Positions 25,482 through 33,740 of a DNA stretch of 64,000 bases are shown here, piece by piece. A model generated the notes under the pieces. The model saw only the letters and a list, made by a program, of their open reading frames with translations, searched no databases and had not been told where the DNA came from. How positions within the stretch are numbered: position 1 is the stretch's first letter; each line of letters begins with the position of its first letter. Made by a program: the position numbers and the translations under genes. Source of the DNA: Terrisporobacter mayombei (GTDB lineage: Bacteria; Bacillota; Clostridia; Peptostreptococcales; Peptostreptococcaceae); assembly GCF_020748465.1 (NCBI RefSeq), contig NZ_JAHZMP010000001.1:1240001-1304000 (forward strand), written 5' to 3'.

Positions 25482-25688
25482 TTAGCAACAGCAATTATCA
25501 TCGAAGTTGAATAATAGTAATATAATTAAAATCACCCAAATCCATATACTGTCATCATCAAATATATCATCAAATATGTTCGTAGCTAAAAGTAAAAATA
25601 CGATAGCTATTACTATTAATAGTCCTCCATTAAATCCACAATCGTCCCCGCCAAAAAATCTTGATAAAGTATCCTCTAACTTCGCCAT
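25482..25688 (-). CDS. small two-helix membrane protein with CCC tail, copy 5
   Basis: A 68-residue member of the Cys-tailed family: TLSRFFGGDDCGFNGG, helix LLIVIAIVFLLLATN, acidic IFDDIFDDD, helix WIWVILIILLLF and tail NFDDNCCC. It is closest to copy 4. GGGGGGAG precedes the ATG, 35 bases after the upstream gene for a 147-residue anchored protein, so the two are probably co-transcribed. Function unknown. Confidence 0.73.
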   Translation of the reverse strand: MAKLEDTLSRFFGGDDCGFNGGLLIVIAIVFLLLATNIFDDIFDDDSIWIWVILIILLLFNFDDNCCC

Positions 25689-25722
25689 GTCACTCCCCCC
25701 TTAAAGTCAAATGGTTATCTTA

Positions 25723-26166
25723 CTATATACTAATATATGTTTTCAAACACAAATAAGTTACTTCAATAAAGTTTTTATTCATCAGCGTATCCAGCTCATC
25801 TTGGCTTTCATTATTTGCTTTAAATACTAATTTTAAGCATTCCTCTCTATCTTCTTCATTATCCTCACTTATCATATCTATTAGTAATTCTATAGCTGAA
25901 GTTTTGATTACTTTATATTTGTCAAATAAAAAAGAAGTATGTGAATTTTCCATTCCCTTTTTTATCTTCATTAATCTAGATATATATTCCCCTTTTTTAT
26001 CATCAACTTTACCCTTATTTTCCATAACTTCTTGCAAGATAGCATTACTCTCAGTAACATAATCTTTTATTTTATTCATATCTATAAGCAATGAGTTATA
26101 AAATAGACAACCAAGAATTATAAAAAAAGCTGTAATTGACGATAATAATAATCCTATGTTTTTCAT
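25723..26166 (-). CDS. membrane-anchored protein of unknown function
   Basis: A 147-residue protein with one N-terminal helix (about residues 5-28) and a charged, mostly helical remainder rich in Glu, Lys and Asp, in a pattern that could form a coiled coil. I do not recognise the family. AGGAGG precedes the ATG. It lies directly upstream of Cys-tailed small protein copy 5 with no terminator between them, hinting at a joint role at the membrane. Confidence 0.65.
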   Translation of the reverse strand: MKNIGLLLSSITAFFIILGCLFYNSLLIDMNKIKDYVTESNAILQEVMENKGKVDDKKGEYISRLMKIKKGMENSHTSFLFDKYKVIKTSAIELLIDMISEDNEEDREECLKLVFKANNESQDELDTLMNKNFIEVTYLCLKTYISI

Positions 26167-26308
26167 TACTCTTCCTCCTAAAGTTATTATCTATATTAAA
26201 TTTATATTCATTATTTTAAAACTTTAGGACTTTTTTTGATTATATATTGAAAAATTGACCATATTATATTAAACTACAATTAAATTTTAAATTATGTTGG
26301 AGGTTACA

Positions 26309-26533
26309 ATGTTTGAAAAAATTAGAGATATAATAGTTGAACAACTAGGTTTAGATGGTAAGGATGGATTATCTATGGAAACATCTCTTAAAGAAGATCT
26401 AGATGCTGATTCTTTAGACGCTGTTGAAGTTATAATGGCTTTAGAAGAAGGGTTTGATATAGAAATACCAGACGAAGACGCTGAGAACTTCAAAACTATA
26501 GGAGACATAGTAGGATATATAGAAAATCGCTAA
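26309..26533 (+). CDS. acpP: acyl carrier protein
   Basis: A 74-residue acidic carrier protein. The phosphopantetheine serine is in DADSLDAVE. The ATG at 26309 is preferred because TTGGAGG lies 5-8 bases upstream; the ATG at 26294 would overlap it. It stands alone, away from any fatty-acid synthesis cluster, so it may be the housekeeping ACP or one dedicated to another acyl pathway. Confidence 0.92.
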   Translation: MFEKIRDIIVEQLGLDGKDGLSMETSLKEDLDADSLDAVEVIMALEEGFDIEIPDEDAENFKTIGDIVGYIENR

Positions 26534-26538
26534 TACAT

Positions 26539-26567
26539 AAAAGGGATGTTCATCGAACATCCCTTTT
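26539..26567. terminator. bidirectional terminator
   Basis: A perfect 13-bp stem (26539-26551 with 26555-26567) with a 3-base loop, between the converging acpP gene and the first cobalamin transporter operon. Confidence 0.88.
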
Positions 26568-26575
26568 CCATATGT

Positions 26576-27331
26576 CTAAGCCCATTTTTGTAAAATATTT
26601 TTCATGAAATCTTTTATATCCATTTCATAAACTTTATTTAATGTAGATCCACTAAATACTTCTTCAGGCAATCCATATTCAACTTCTTTTCCATCTTTAA
26701 GTATAAGTACTTTATCAGCAAAGTATTGAACTAAATTTAAATCATGTAATACACCAACAACTATTTTATTATTGTTTTTTACCCAATCATCTAGATTCTC
26801 CAATAACTCTATTTGATGCTTAAAGTCTAAGTGATTAGTAGGCTCATCAAGTAAAATTACATCTGGGTTTTGAGCAAATACTCTTGCTAAAAAAACTCTT
26901 TGAAGCTGCCCACCTGACAATTCAGTAATCATCTTATCTTTTAATTCATATATGCCAACTTTTTTCATACTATCAATTATTATTTCAGTATCTTTGGAAG
27001 ATAATCTGACAAATGCGCCTTTTGAATAGGCATATCTTCCTAGTGATACAGTATCATAAACAGTATAAGGAAAATATAGTTGAGTTATTTGACTCATCAA
27101 ACCTATCTTTTTAGCAAGCTCCAATCTGTTAATCTCACTTACTTCCTTACCATCTATTTTTACATTACCTTTGTATTCAAGAATATTGGCAATGGATTTT
27201 AAAAGTGTACTCTTACCACATCCATTTGGTCCCACAATACAAAGATTCTCTCCTCTTTTTACTTTAAAATTAATATTTTTAATTATTTCTTTTTTATCAT
27301 ACCCTGTATATAAATTTTCTACTTCTAACAT
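26576..27331 (-). CDS. btuD: cobalamin ABC transporter ATPase, operon 1
   Basis: A 251-residue ATPase of the FecE/BtuD group with Walker A GPNGCGKST, signature LSGGQLQR, Walker B VILLDEPTNHLD and H-loop in VLHDLNLVQ. It powers uptake through the BtuC-type permease encoded just upstream. The family also serves iron-siderophores, but a cobalamin riboswitch heads the operon. It is closely similar to the ATPase of operon 2, down to the ILQKWA C-terminus. Confidence 0.9.
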   Translation of the reverse strand: MLEVENLYTGYDKKEIIKNINFKVKRGENLCIVGPNGCGKSTLLKSIANILEYKGNVKIDGKEVSEINRLELAKKIGLMSQITQLYFPYTVYDTVSLGRYAYSKGAFVRLSSKDTEIIIDSMKKVGIYELKDKMITELSGGQLQRVFLARVFAQNPDVILLDEPTNHLDFKHQIELLENLDDWVKNNNKIVVGVLHDLNLVQYFADKVLILKDGKEVEYGLPEEVFSGSTLNKVYEMDIKDFMKNILQKWA

Positions 27332-27337
27332 TTAATA

Positions 27338-28366
27338 TCACCTAGCTTTTTTAAAATATATATGAGCAAAGAATGGTGCTCCTATTAAAGCTGTTACTGC
27401 CCCAACAGGTAGTTCTATTGGTGAAAATACAGTTCTGGCTATTAAGTCCGTTACAACCATCAAGCATCCACCAAATAAAAATGACATAGGAACCACATAT
27501 TTATGATTTGAACCAAATATTTTCCTTACAATATGAGGTGCAATTAAATCAACAAATCCTATAATTCCACTTAAAGCTACTGAACCTCCAGTCAAAACAG
27601 CACAATACACAAATAACTTTATTTTCGCTTTTTGTGTATCAACTCCAACTAATTTAGCTTGCTCTTCGCCAAAAGTAAGTATATCCATTTCCTTTGTAAA
27701 TCTAAGAACTCCTAACATTCCTATAATAAAGAAAGGTGTAATAAGAACAACATATGACCAGCTCTTCATGGCAAAACTGCCCATCTGCCATAGTGCAATA
27801 CTTTCTAAATCCTCAGTAAAAAATGCTATCAATGTAGTTAACAAAGCATTTACAAATAAAGAAAATACCATTCCTGCTAAAATAATTGTATTGTTTGACA
27901 TGGTTTTATCTATTTTAGATGCAAAGGTTATAACTATAAATACAGTAGCTAAACCTGAAATAAATCCTACTAAAGGTAGGGTAAACCCTTGTAAAAATGG
28001 TATTGATATACCTGAAACTATTACTAATCCTGCACCAAGAGACGCTCCTGAAGATACACCTAATGTATATGGTGATGCCAGCTCATTTTTTAATACAGAC
28101 TGAATTACAGCACCACTTACAGCTAGACATCCTCCAACTATAAATGCTAATAATACCCTTGGTAATCTTATTTTCCAAACTATAGATATTTGTGGAGATG
28201 TTATGCTTTCATTAAGTGGTAAATTGAAAATTTTATTTAATATAATTGATATAGTATCTAAAATGCTAATATGGGAACTTCCATTGGAAGCTCCCATACT
28301 TATAATAAAAAATGCAATTAATACACTTAATAATATTTTCTTTCTATTTTTATTTTCCATATACAT
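27338..28366 (-). CDS. btuC: cobalamin ABC transporter permease, operon 1
   Basis: A FecCD/BtuC-family permease of about 342 residues with around ten helices. The motif ASPYTLGVSSGASLGAG and the C-terminal GFVDLIAPHIVRKIFG are typical. Three in-frame ATGs exist (28393, 28366, 28360). 28366 aligns with the only start of the paralogue in operon 2, so it is chosen; none has a strong ribosome site, so coupling to the upstream gene, which it overlaps by 17 bases, is likely. Confidence 0.9.
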   Translation of the reverse strand: MYMENKNRKKILLSVLIAFFIISMGASNGSSHISILDTISIILNKIFNLPLNESITSPQISIVWKIRLPRVLLAFIVGGCLAVSGAVIQSVLKNELASPYTLGVSSGASLGAGLVIVSGISIPFLQGFTLPLVGFISGLATVFIVITFASKIDKTMSNNTIILAGMVFSLFVNALLTTLIAFFTEDLESIALWQMGSFAMKSWSYVVLITPFFIIGMLGVLRFTKEMDILTFGEEQAKLVGVDTQKAKIKLFVYCAVLTGGSVALSGIIGFVDLIAPHIVRKIFGSNHKYVVPMSFLFGGCLMVVTDLIARTVFSPIELPVGAVTALIGAPFFAHIYFKKAR

Positions 28367-29258
28367 CTGGATATATAGCCTTAGCCATTTCATCTAAAGC
28401 TTTTATTATATTTTGGTTCCCACGAGCAGATGAGTTTGAATCTATATAGTAGACATCTCCATCTTTAATTGCTTTTATATTTTCCCATCCATTACGTGAT
28501 GATATTTCTTTTGTTGGATTTTTTACATAATTAACGTTTGTTAATATTACATCTGGATTAGCATCTAATATTGCTTCTTCTGTCGGAGCAAACCAACTTT
28601 TTTCATTTTTAAACACATTTTCTGCTCCGATTACTTCAACCATCTCATTTAAAAATGTACTGTGACCAAAAGTAAATAGATTCGGTGCTGGACCTATTTC
28701 AAAGTATACTTTCTTTTTACCTTTAATAGTTTTACCTAACTCTTCATACTTAGATATTTTTTCTTTCATATCAGTGATTATCTCTTCACCTTTTTTATCT
28801 TCATTTACTAAGGAGGCTATAAATTCTATATCTTTGTATATTCCTTCTATACTATCACTACTTGGTATATAAACTACTGGTATACCAGCTTCCACTATTG
28901 CTTTGTATGGATCTTCTGCAGAACCTATTTTGTTATATCCTGATGCTATTATTATATCTGGCTCTAGCGCTATTATTGCTTCCGCATCTGGTTTATTCAT
29001 ATCCATTTTAGGAATATCTTTATTTAATCCTTCTATTCCTTCTGAATAATTATCTACTGCAACTAATTTGTTTGCTAAACCAAGGCCTACTAAAACTTCT
29101 GTATTAGATGGTGCTGTCGTTATTATTTTTTCCAATTTGGTTGGTACTTTGACTTCATTTCCTTCTCTGTCAGTTACAGTTGTCTCTTTGTTGCTGCTAC
29201 ATCCTACAGCAAACATTAATACAAAACTTGTTATAATTGCTAATAATTTTTTCTTCAT
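28350..29258 (-). CDS. btuF: cobalamin-binding lipoprotein, operon 1
   Basis: A 302-residue lipoprotein with lipobox FAVGC (Cys at about residue 20). The mature part shows VTDREGNEVKVP and a linker-helix layout of the BtuF/FecB group, with LEPDIIIASGYN and DANPDVILTNVNYV. AGGAGG precedes the ATG. It binds the substrate outside the cell for the BtuCD pair that follows. The cobalamin call rests on the riboswitch upstream. Confidence 0.9.
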   Translation of the reverse strand: MKKKLLAIITSFVLMFAVGCSSNKETTVTDREGNEVKVPTKLEKIITTAPSNTEVLVGLGLANKLVAVDNYSEGIEGLNKDIPKMDMNKPDAEAIIALEPDIIIASGYNKIGSAEDPYKAIVEAGIPVVYIPSSDSIEGIYKDIEFIASLVNEDKKGEEIITDMKEKISKYEELGKTIKGKKKVYFEIGPAPNLFTFGHSTFLNEMVEVIGAENVFKNEKSWFAPTEEAILDANPDVILTNVNYVKNPTKEISSRNGWENIKAIKDGDVYYIDSNSSARGNQNIIKALDEMAKAIYPDVYGK

Positions 29259-29283
29259 GTCTTTTCCTCCTATAAATTGTCAT

Positions 29284-29310
29284 AAAAAAAGCCTAACCAA
29301 AAGGTTAGGC
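29284..29310 (-). terminator. terminator of cobalamin riboswitch 1
   Basis: GCCTAACC/GGTTAGGC stem (29291-29310) followed on the minus strand by TTTTTTT. It sits between the aptamer and btuF, so it is the probable expression platform. Confidence 0.88.
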
Positions 29311-29414
29311 AAATATATACATAGATTTTAAACATAAATGCTTTGTTATATTAAAAGTCAAAACATAATGTTTCATAATGTAATATTTTCTTCACCCCGA
29401 AGAAACTACTTTAT

Positions 29415-29578
29415 GATTTTAGGCAGGTCTCCTGACTTAGCTTCATTCTACTCCTCACCTTCCCATGGTTATACCACAGTGGATTAATGAGTTTCGTTCA
29501 CATTACAGTAACGGGGGCTGTAGAGGAATCACACCTCTTTCCCTTTTAATCTATTGTAAATAGAACCTTAAAATCTCA
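29415..29578 (-). promoter_or_regulatory. cobalamin riboswitch 1
   Basis: The minus strand carries the conserved blocks in order: GGGAAAGAGGTG, then CAGCCCCCGTTACTGTAATG, CCACTGTGG, CATGGGAAGG and GTCAGGAGACCTGCC. Closing stem P1 is formed by GATTTTAAGG and CCTAAAATC at the ends. A TTCTTC/GAAGAA hairpin with a G-rich loop (about 29392-29407) follows in both copies and may be the kissing partner. High B12 should shut off the operon. Confidence 0.95.
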
Positions 29579-29602
29579 TGTATTCAATTTTTTCATTTTT
29601 TT

Positions 29603-29630
29603 ATTATAACATATTTTGTAATTTATTCAA
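29603..29630 (-). promoter_or_regulatory. promoter of cobalamin operon 1
   Basis: On the minus strand TTGAAT (29625-29630) and TATAAT (29603-29608) are 16 bases apart, just upstream of riboswitch 1 and inside the short gap after operon 2. Confidence 0.7.
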
Positions 29631-29668
29631 TTTTTTTTATTTTGTATAATTTCATTTTTCATCTAAAA

Positions 29669-30424
29669 TTAAGCCCATTTTTGTAAAATATTCACCATAA
29701 AATTCTTTATATCCATTCCATAAATATCATTTAATAATTTGTCTTTTAAAACATTTTCTGGTGTTCCGTAAGAAACTTCTTCTCCATCTTTAATCATAAG
29801 TACTTTGTCTGCAAAATATTGTACTAGATTTAAATCATGTAGTACACCTATTACAATTTTATTGTTATTTCTTACCCATTCATTAAGATTTTCCAAAAGA
29901 TCTATTTGATTTTTAAAATCAAGATGATTTGTTGGCTCATCTAGTAAAATTATATCTGGATCTTGTGCAAATACTCTGGCTAAAAATACTCTTTGTAATT
30001 GACCTCCTGATAATTCTGTAATCATCTTATCTTTAAGATCATATACGCCTACTTTATTCATGCTATCTACAATTATTTGTTTATCTTCATAAGAGAGCTT
30101 TGAAAAAGCTCCCTTTGAATAAGCATATCTTCCCAGAGATACAGTATCATAAACAGTATATGGAAAATATAATTGAGATATTTGGCTCATAAGCCCAACT
30201 TTTTTTGCTAATTCCACTCTACTAAGCATAAATGATTCTTTATTATCTATTTTTATACTTCCTTTATAATCAATAATATTAGCTATAGATTTTAATAATG
30301 TACTTTTGCCACATCCATTAGGACCAACTATACATAGGTTTTCTCCATTTTTTACATTAAAACTGATATTCTTAATTATATCTTTTCCATCATAACCACA
30401 ATAAAGGTTTTTAACTTCTAACAT
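29669..30424 (-). CDS. btuD: cobalamin ABC transporter ATPase, operon 2
   Basis: A 251-residue paralogue of the operon 1 ATPase with the same length and an intact Walker A GPNGCGKST, signature LSGGQLQR and Walker B IILLDEPTNHLD. Differences are spread along the chain (for example FMLSRVELA against INRLELA), so this is an old duplication rather than a fresh one. It is the last gene of operon 2; I see no strong terminator before the promoter of operon 1. Confidence 0.9.
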   Translation of the reverse strand: MLEVKNLYCGYDGKDIIKNISFNVKNGENLCIVGPNGCGKSTLLKSIANIIDYKGSIKIDNKESFMLSRVELAKKVGLMSQISQLYFPYTVYDTVSLGRYAYSKGAFSKLSYEDKQIIVDSMNKVGVYDLKDKMITELSGGQLQRVFLARVFAQDPDIILLDEPTNHLDFKNQIDLLENLNEWVRNNNKIVIGVLHDLNLVQYFADKVLMIKDGEEVSYGTPENVLKDKLLNDIYGMDIKNFMVNILQKWA

Positions 30425-30430
30425 TTAATA

Positions 30431-31453
30431 TCAACTTCCTTTTTTAAAATATACATAGGCAAAAAATGGTGCGCCTATTAAAGCTGTAACTGCCCCCACT
30501 GGCAATTCTATTGGTGCAAACAATGTTCTGGAGATTAAGTCTGCTATTACCATTAGTCCTCCTCCAAATAAAAATGACATAGGTATAACATATTTATGAT
30601 TTGAACCAAAGGCCTTTCTTACTACATGAGGCGCAATTAAATCCACGAATCCAATAGTCCCACTAAGTGCTACAGATCCACCTGTTAATATTGCACAGTA
30701 AACAAATAATTTTCTCTTTACCTTATATGTGTCCACACCTACAGCCTTGGCTTGTTCTTCTCCAAATGTGAGAATATCCATTTCTTTTGTATACTTAAAT
30801 ACACCTAACATTCCAACTAAGAAAAATGGCAATATTAATCCTACGTAAGTCCATCCTCTCATGGCAAAACTACCCATTTGCCAAAGAGCTATACTTTTTA
30901 AATCATTACTAAAAAATGCCGTCAAAGTAGTTAGTAATGCATTTACAAATAAGGATAAAACCATACCTACAAGAACCACTGTATTATTTGACATAGTCTT
31001 ATCTATTTTTGTTGAAAACACAATCACAGAAAACATGGTAATTAATCCAAAAATAAATCCTATAAATGGTAATGTAAACCCACCTATTAAAGGTATTGAT
31101 ATTCCTGTAACTATTATAATTCCCGCTCCCAAAGAAGCTCCTGAAGATACTCCTAAAGTATATGGTGATGCCAATTCATTTTTTAGTATGGATTGAACTA
31201 CTGCTCCACTAGTTGCTAAACAACCTCCAACTAAAAATGCTAATAATACTCTTGGTAATCTAAGCTTCCATATTATAGAAATATCTTTTGATGTAACATT
31301 TTCTGATAAAGGTAAATTTAAAGTTTTATTACCTATTATAGACAATGTGTCAAATATACTTATATCAGAACTTCCTATGGATGTTCCTAACCAAATAATT
31401 GCAAGTAATATAATTATACTTATGACTATCTTTTTTCTATTTTTTATATTCAT
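30431..31453 (-). CDS. btuC: cobalamin ABC transporter permease, operon 2
   Basis: A 340-residue BtuC/FecCD permease, a paralogue of the operon 1 copy. ELASPYTLGVSSGASLGAG and VDLIAPHVVRKAFG are conserved. The start ATG at 31453 overlaps the end of the binding-protein gene by 17 bases, the same arrangement as in operon 1, and fixes the start choice there. Confidence 0.9.
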   Translation of the reverse strand: MNIKNRKKIVISIIILLAIIWLGTSIGSSDISIFDTLSIIGNKTLNLPLSENVTSKDISIIWKLRLPRVLLAFLVGGCLATSGAVVQSILKNELASPYTLGVSSGASLGAGIIIVTGISIPLIGGFTLPFIGFIFGLITMFSVIVFSTKIDKTMSNNTVVLVGMVLSLFVNALLTTLTAFFSNDLKSIALWQMGSFAMRGWTYVGLILPFFLVGMLGVFKYTKEMDILTFGEEQAKAVGVDTYKVKRKLFVYCAILTGGSVALSGTIGFVDLIAPHVVRKAFGSNHKYVIPMSFLFGGGLMVIADLISRTLFAPIELPVGAVTALIGAPFFAYVYFKKGS

Positions 31454-32345
31454 CTGGGTATACGGCTTTAGCCATTTCCTTTAAAGCTTTTATTATATTT
31501 TGAGTTGGGCGAGAAGATGAATCTGCATCAATATAATAAACTTCATTATTTTTCACAGCCTTAATATTTTCCCATCCATCACGAGATTTTATTTCTTTTT
31601 CTGGATTTTTTACATAATTAACTGTAGTTAATATTACATCTGGGTTGGCATCTATTACAGATTCTTCACTAGGTGATATCCATGATTTTTGATCTTTAAA
31701 TATATTTTCTGCTCCTATAAGTTCAATCATTTCATTTAAAAATGTTGAGTTACCAATACTATATAAACTAGGTGCTGGACCTATTTCAACATATACTTTC
31801 TTTTTATCTTTTATAGTTTTTCCAACTTTAGCTATTTTTTCTATTTCACTTTTCATATTAGAAACTATTTCTTCACCTTTATCTTTTTTATCAACTATAG
31901 AAGCAATAAACTCTATATCTTTGTAAATTCCATCTATACTATCACTGCTAGGTATGTAAACTACAGGTATTCCCACATCGCTAAGAGATTTGAATGGATC
32001 ATCTGAAGACCCTGCTTTATTATAACCTGAAGCTATAACAATATCCGGCTCTAATTCAATTATTGCCTCTGCATCTGGTGAAGTAAAATCCATTTTCTTT
32101 GCATCTTTATTTACACCTTCTATACCTTCTGAATATGTGTCCATACATACAATTTTATCCCCTACACCTAAGCCTGCTAATATTTCTGTATTAGAAGGTG
32201 CTGTAGATACTATTTTTTCAATATTCGTCGGTATATTAACTTCATTTCCTTCTCTGTCTGTTACAGTCTTCTCTTTATTGTTACTACATGCTACTGTAAA
32301 AAGCATTATTAAGCATAATAACAATGGTAATAATTTTTTCTTCAT
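31437..32345 (-). CDS. btuF: cobalamin-binding lipoprotein, operon 2
   Basis: A lipoprotein of 302 residues, the same length as its operon 1 paralogue, with lipobox FTVAC. The ATG at 32345 is chosen since GGGGGA lies 6-8 bases before it; the ATG at 32360 is upstream of that site. The mature region keeps VTDREGNEVNIP, LEPDIVIASGYN and DANPDVILTTVNYV. Substitutions in the ligand region could tune the two systems to different corrinoids, but that is inference. Confidence 0.9.
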   Translation of the reverse strand: MKKKLLPLLLCLIMLFTVACSNNKEKTVTDREGNEVNIPTNIEKIVSTAPSNTEILAGLGVGDKIVCMDTYSEGIEGVNKDAKKMDFTSPDAEAIIELEPDIVIASGYNKAGSSDDPFKSLSDVGIPVVYIPSSDSIDGIYKDIEFIASIVDKKDKGEEIVSNMKSEIEKIAKVGKTIKDKKKVYVEIGPAPSLYSIGNSTFLNEMIELIGAENIFKDQKSWISPSEESVIDANPDVILTTVNYVKNPEKEIKSRDGWENIKAVKNNEVYYIDADSSSRPTQNIIKALKEMAKAVYPDEYKK

Positions 32346-32372
32346 AAGTTTTTCCCCCATTAAATTTAGAAT

Positions 32373-32400
32373 AAAAAAAGCCTAACCATAAGGCTAGGCT
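32373..32400 (-). terminator. terminator of cobalamin riboswitch 2
   Basis: AGCCTAGCC/GGTTAGGCT stem followed by TTTTTTT on the minus strand; the counterpart of the operon 1 terminator. Confidence 0.87.
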
Positions 32401-32468
32401 CCTATATCTGTATTTTGACATCACATGTCTTTTAAGATACTTCCTTCACCCCGAAGAAATTTACTTTT

Positions 32469-32623
32469 TAATTTAGGCAGGTTTCCTGACTTAGTATCAA
32501 TCTACTCCTCACCTTCCCATGGTTTTAATCACAGTGGTATTTTGAGTTTCGTCCACATTACAGTAACGGGGGCTGTAGAGGAATTTCACCTCTTTCCCTA
32601 TTAATCTTTAAGAACCTAAATTT
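32469..32623 (-). promoter_or_regulatory. cobalamin riboswitch 2
   Basis: The same conserved blocks as riboswitch 1: GGGAAAGAGGTG, CAGCCCCCGTTACTGTAATG, CCACTGTG, CATGGGAAGG and GTCAGGAAACCTGCC, with P1 closed by AAATTTAGG and CCTAAATT. The TTTCTTCGGGGTGAAG hairpin recurs just downstream. A TACAAT at 32646-32651 (minus strand) may be the -10 box. Confidence 0.95.
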
Positions 32624-32703
32624 ATATAAAATTGTTTCTTAATATATTGTAGCATATTAAAAGTTAGTTTTTATAAATTTAAAAACTAATATTGGTATTT
32701 TAA

Positions 32704-33717
32704 TTATTTCTCTTCATAAAAACTTACATTTTTTATTATTATATCAACTGTGCCATCTTCATTTTGTCTAACACTATATTTCATAGGATCTTCAAAATCC
32801 ACAAGATTCCCTTTTATATCAAATCCATTGTCTGTTTTTATACTTCTTTTCTTAAGTTTTTTCTCAACCCATTTTTTGTCTATATTAAAATTAGTTTCAA
32901 TTCCTCTGTCTACCATTAACTCTTTGAAACTTTCCTTTAAGTTCTCATCATCTATTGATTTTTCCACAAATTGTTCTATATCTACTTCTTCTTTTTCCTT
33001 TAAAGTGTAGTTTAATAGACTTCTCACATCTTCTGCTTTTTTAATATTATTACCCATAGCATTTGTTATCCAGTTGTCTGCAGTATTTTTAAAAGTTTTT
33101 GTATTAAACTTATCATCTGTAACTTTTTCGGCGTTTAAAAACTCAGTAATAAATCTTGATTTTTTTTCCGGATCTTCTTCTTTTTCTGAATCTTTATCTA
33201 ATAATCTTAAATGGAATTCATCATTTATTCCATTAATTCCAACTAATGCACATTGTTTTTGTCTTCCTGTGTCTGGAATTCCTATTTCATTGCTTATTAT
33301 TTGTATATTGAATTTTTCATCTAATAATTCTATAGAGTGAGTGTATAGTTTCTTATAATCTAATTTTACTATTCCCACATATTTTTCATCTTTCACACTA
33401 TATAAACACATTGCCAAGTCACATGAGTCTATATCTTCATACTTTTTCATTATATCAAATAAATATGAAGCTATTTCTTTTGAATTATGAACGAAAGTAT
33501 CATCATCATAGATTATTTGCTCACAACAATTTTTTATTATATTATCATTATAATCTTTAAATACTGCCTTTCTTAAATCGTCATCTTTTATTGCTCTATT
33601 AATTATTTTTTCGAAAAACTTATCTACCTCTATATTGTTTTTTCCTTCAAAATCGTTTAATATTGGGCCTTCACTATTTCTATCAAGAACATGAATAATA
33701 TACTTATGTATAACCAT
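32704..33717 (-). CDS. nucleoid-associated protein (NdpA/YejK family)
   Basis: A 337-residue soluble protein. The N-terminal VIHKYIIHVLDRNSEGPILN and the later KDEKYVGIVKLDYKKLYTHS are characteristic of the NdpA/YejK family of nucleoid-associated proteins. It is acidic and lysine-rich, with no membrane segment. The ATG at 33717 is used. The RluA-type gene lies upstream with a 23-base gap, so both may be in one transcript. The exact DNA-related function is not established. Confidence 0.82.
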   Translation of the reverse strand: MVIHKYIIHVLDRNSEGPILNDFEGKNNIEVDKFFEKIINRAIKDDDLRKAVFKDYNDNIIKNCCEQIIYDDDTFVHNSKEIASYLFDIMKKYEDIDSCDLAMCLYSVKDEKYVGIVKLDYKKLYTHSIELLDEKFNIQIISNEIGIPDTGRQKQCALVGINGINDEFHLRLLDKDSEKEEDPEKKSRFITEFLNAEKVTDDKFNTKTFKNTADNWITNAMGNNIKKAEDVRSLLNYTLKEKEEVDIEQFVEKSIDDENLKESFKELMVDRGIETNFNIDKKWVEKKLKKRSIKTDNGFDIKGNLVDFEDPMKYSVRQNEDGTVDIIIKNVSFYEEK

Positions 33718-33740
33718 ATCTAATAACCTCCATGAATTTT

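Noticed and set aside
29669-32345. reading the BtuFCD-like operons as iron-siderophore transporters
   Set aside because: The protein families alone allow it, but each operon has a clear cobalamin riboswitch.
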